Assembly: GCA_021442965.1 (NCBI GenBank)
Contig: JABUUX010000365.1
Coordinates: 1 to 7,952, forward strand
DNA: 7,952 bases
Direction of reading: 5' to 3'
Origin: Treponema sp.
GTDB lineage: Bacteria; Spirochaetota; Spirochaetia; Treponematales; Treponemataceae
This document shows, piece by piece, positions 7,050 through 7,952 of the stretch. The notes below the pieces were generated by a model that was not told the DNA's origin, did no database searches, and worked only from the letters and a program-made list of their open reading frames with translations. The translations under genes were made by a program, and so were the position numbers. Numbering within the stretch: the first letter of the stretch is position 1; each line of letters starts with the position of its first letter.

Positions 7050-7084
7050 CAGATAATTACCAAATATAGATAATTACCAAATAT
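7040..7084. repeat. 17-bp tandem repeat with a leading partial copy
   Basis: The unit AGATAATTACCAAATAT occurs twice without mismatch, at 7051-7067 and 7068-7084. An 11-nt partial copy, AGATAATTAAC (7040-7050), precedes it. The partial copy holds the TAA stop of the lipoprotein gene, where a one-base difference from the full unit sits beside the stop. The block is AT-rich and is followed by a short palindrome, ATATT-G-AATAT (7081-7091). Origin by slippage is likely; a binding role is possible. Confidence 0.9.
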
Positions 7085-7102
7085 TGAATATCTTTCTTTT
7101 TT

Positions 7103-7130
7103 TTGATAATATAGAATATTGAAATAGATT
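7103..7130 (+). promoter_or_regulatory. Possible sigma-70-type promoter for yebC
   Basis: TTGATA (7103-7108, one mismatch to TTGACA) and TAGATT (7125-7130, two mismatches to TATAAT) are 16 nt apart. A transcript would begin near 7137, just before the strong AAAGGAG ribosome-binding site at 7146-7152. The region is very AT-rich, so chance matches are easy; this is a tentative call. Confidence 0.35.
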
Positions 7131-7158
7131 AGCAAAATTAATTTTAAAGGAGTTCCTA

Positions 7159-7902
7159 ATGTCAGGACATAGTAAATGGGCCACTATTAAACATGCAAAG
7201 GGTCTTGCCGATGCTAAACGTGGTAAAATTTTCACAAAATTTATTAAAGAAATCTCAATCGCTGCTCGTATGGGTGGTGGAGATCCTAACTCTAATCCAC
7301 GCCTTCGTACAGTAATTCTTAAAGCACGTGCTGCTAACATGCCAAAAGATAATATTGAACGTGCTATTAAAAAAGGAACTGGTGAAGATGGCGGAGCAGC
7401 ATACGAAGAATATCTTTATGAAGGATATGCTCCTGGTGGTGTTGCTGTAATGGTTGAAGTTCTTACAGATAACAAAAACCGTGCTGCAGCTGATGTTCGA
7501 AATATTTTCAGCAAATCTGGTGGAAATCTTGGTACTACAGGTTCAGTAAGCCGTATGTTCCAGAGAAAGGGTCAGATTGCTTACGATGCAGAAAAAGTTT
7601 CTGAAGATGAACTTATGGAAGTTGCTCTTGAAGCTGGTGCTGATGATATCGTTAATGAGGACGGTGTAATTACTGTTACTACTACCCCAGATACTTTTGC
7701 TGATGTTCTTGATGCACTTAATGAAAAAGGTTATGAATCACTTTCTGCTGAAGTGGCCATGGTTCCTGATGCATATACAGCAGTAGATGCTGAAACAGCT
7801 GCAAAAGTTCAGAAAATGATTGATAAGCTTGAAGATAACGATGATGTTCAGAACGTATACCATACAGCTGAATATCCTGATGATTTTGTTCCAGAAGAAT
7901 AA
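7159..7902 (+). CDS. yebC: YebC/TACO1-family translation and regulatory factor
   Basis: The 247-residue protein is a complete YebC/DUF28 member. The hallmark N-terminus is [15 protein letters not shown], followed by [15 protein letters not shown] (about 19-32), then [23 protein letters not shown] (about 58-75) and [14 protein letters not shown] (87-100), [13 protein letters not shown] and [14 protein letters not shown] (121-134). The acidic C-terminal half matches the family domains II and III. Members have been described as DNA-binding regulators (PmpR-like) and, more recently, as ribosome-associated factors that relieve stalling at polyproline; mitochondrial TACO1 assists translation of COX1. 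Which role applies here cannot be read from the sequence. AAAGGAG at 7146-7152 lies 6 nt before the ATG. Arg is mostly CGT, suggesting good expression. In many bacteria ruvC follows yebC, but only 50 nt remain here and no such start is visible. Confidence 0.96.
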   Translation: MSGHSKWATIKHAKGLADAKRGKIFTKFIKEISIAARMGGGDPNSNPRLRTVILKARAANMPKDNIERAIKKGTGEDGGAAYEEYLYEGYAPGGVAVMVEVLTDNKNRAAADVRNIFSKSGGNLGTTGSVSRMFQRKGQIAYDAEKVSEDELMEVALEAGADDIVNEDGVITVTTTPDTFADVLDALNEKGYESLSAEVAMVPDAYTAVDAETAAKVQKMIDKLEDNDDVQNVYHTAEYPDDFVPEE

Positions 7903-7952
7903 TTTTACATCCTTACCAGGTTCTTCAAATAATTCTGACTCTGTTTCAATGC

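Noticed and set aside
7081..7104. Short palindrome plus T-rich stretch as a terminator after the lipoprotein gene
   Set aside because: The ATATT-G-AATAT stem is all A-T with almost no loop, so it would be too unstable for a confident terminator despite the T-run.
7074..7340. Minus-strand open frame of 88 codons across the yebC start
   Set aside because: It lies antisense to the strongly conserved yebC N-terminus and its promoter region, and its product matches no family I recognise. It is a shadow of the real gene.
7903..7952. Possible end of a convergent minus-strand gene or start of a gene after yebC
   Set aside because: A minus-strand frame could end with a TAA at 7907-7905, but only 15 codons are visible and another minus-strand frame looks equally plausible. 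There is no ribosome-binding site and start on the + strand, and no terminator hairpin to support either reading.
1..7952. CRISPR arrays, tRNA or rRNA genes, insertion sequences, phage or defence genes
   Set aside because: No spaced repeats, clover-leaf sequences, transposase motifs or inverted-repeat ends were seen; nearly all of the sequence is explained by core-type genes.

Overview
The window reads as an ordinary AT-rich chromosomal segment from a spirochaete, most likely a Treponema. This rests on the Cmk and S1 sequence style, the adjacent cmk-rpsA pair, and a spirochaete-type lipoprotein signal of unfamiliar family. The lack of mobile, phage or RNA genes also fits a core chromosomal segment. 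The genus call is inference; no rRNA or other decisive marker is present. All genes are on the + strand.

Layout. Positions 16-102 hold a tiny, very basic protein resembling the bS22/AURKAIP1-COX24 family of ribosome-associated peptides, followed at once by a strong intrinsic terminator (126-162). Then come dxs (isoprenoid precursor synthesis), cmk (CMP kinase) and rpsA (ribosomal protein S1), closely spaced and closed by a second strong terminator at 4511-4550. A second cluster follows after a 177-nt gap. It encodes a protein shaped like a sigma-54 activator with a ruined ATPase and an intact Fis-type helix-turn-helix, a membrane-anchored TPR protein, and a probable lipoprotein of unknown family. 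A short AT-rich spacer with a 17-bp tandem repeat and a possible promoter leads to yebC, a translation/regulation factor. The last 50 nt carry no gene I can support.

Function. Much of the window serves translation and growth: the bS22-like peptide, S1 and YebC act at or near the ribosome, Cmk supplies CDP for nucleic acid and lipid synthesis, and Dxs feeds isoprenoid synthesis. The middle cluster is the least explained part. A cytoplasmic DNA-binding protein, an inner-membrane TPR protein and a lipoprotein are encoded with spacings of 19 nt and about 22 nt (or a slight overlap), which suggests co-transcription.

I do not see a defence system, CRISPR array, mobile element or other obviously new multi-gene system. 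The best leads are the degenerate sigma-54-activator-like protein, the dxs start lying directly behind a terminator, the small ribosomal-like gene, and the tandem repeat before yebC.
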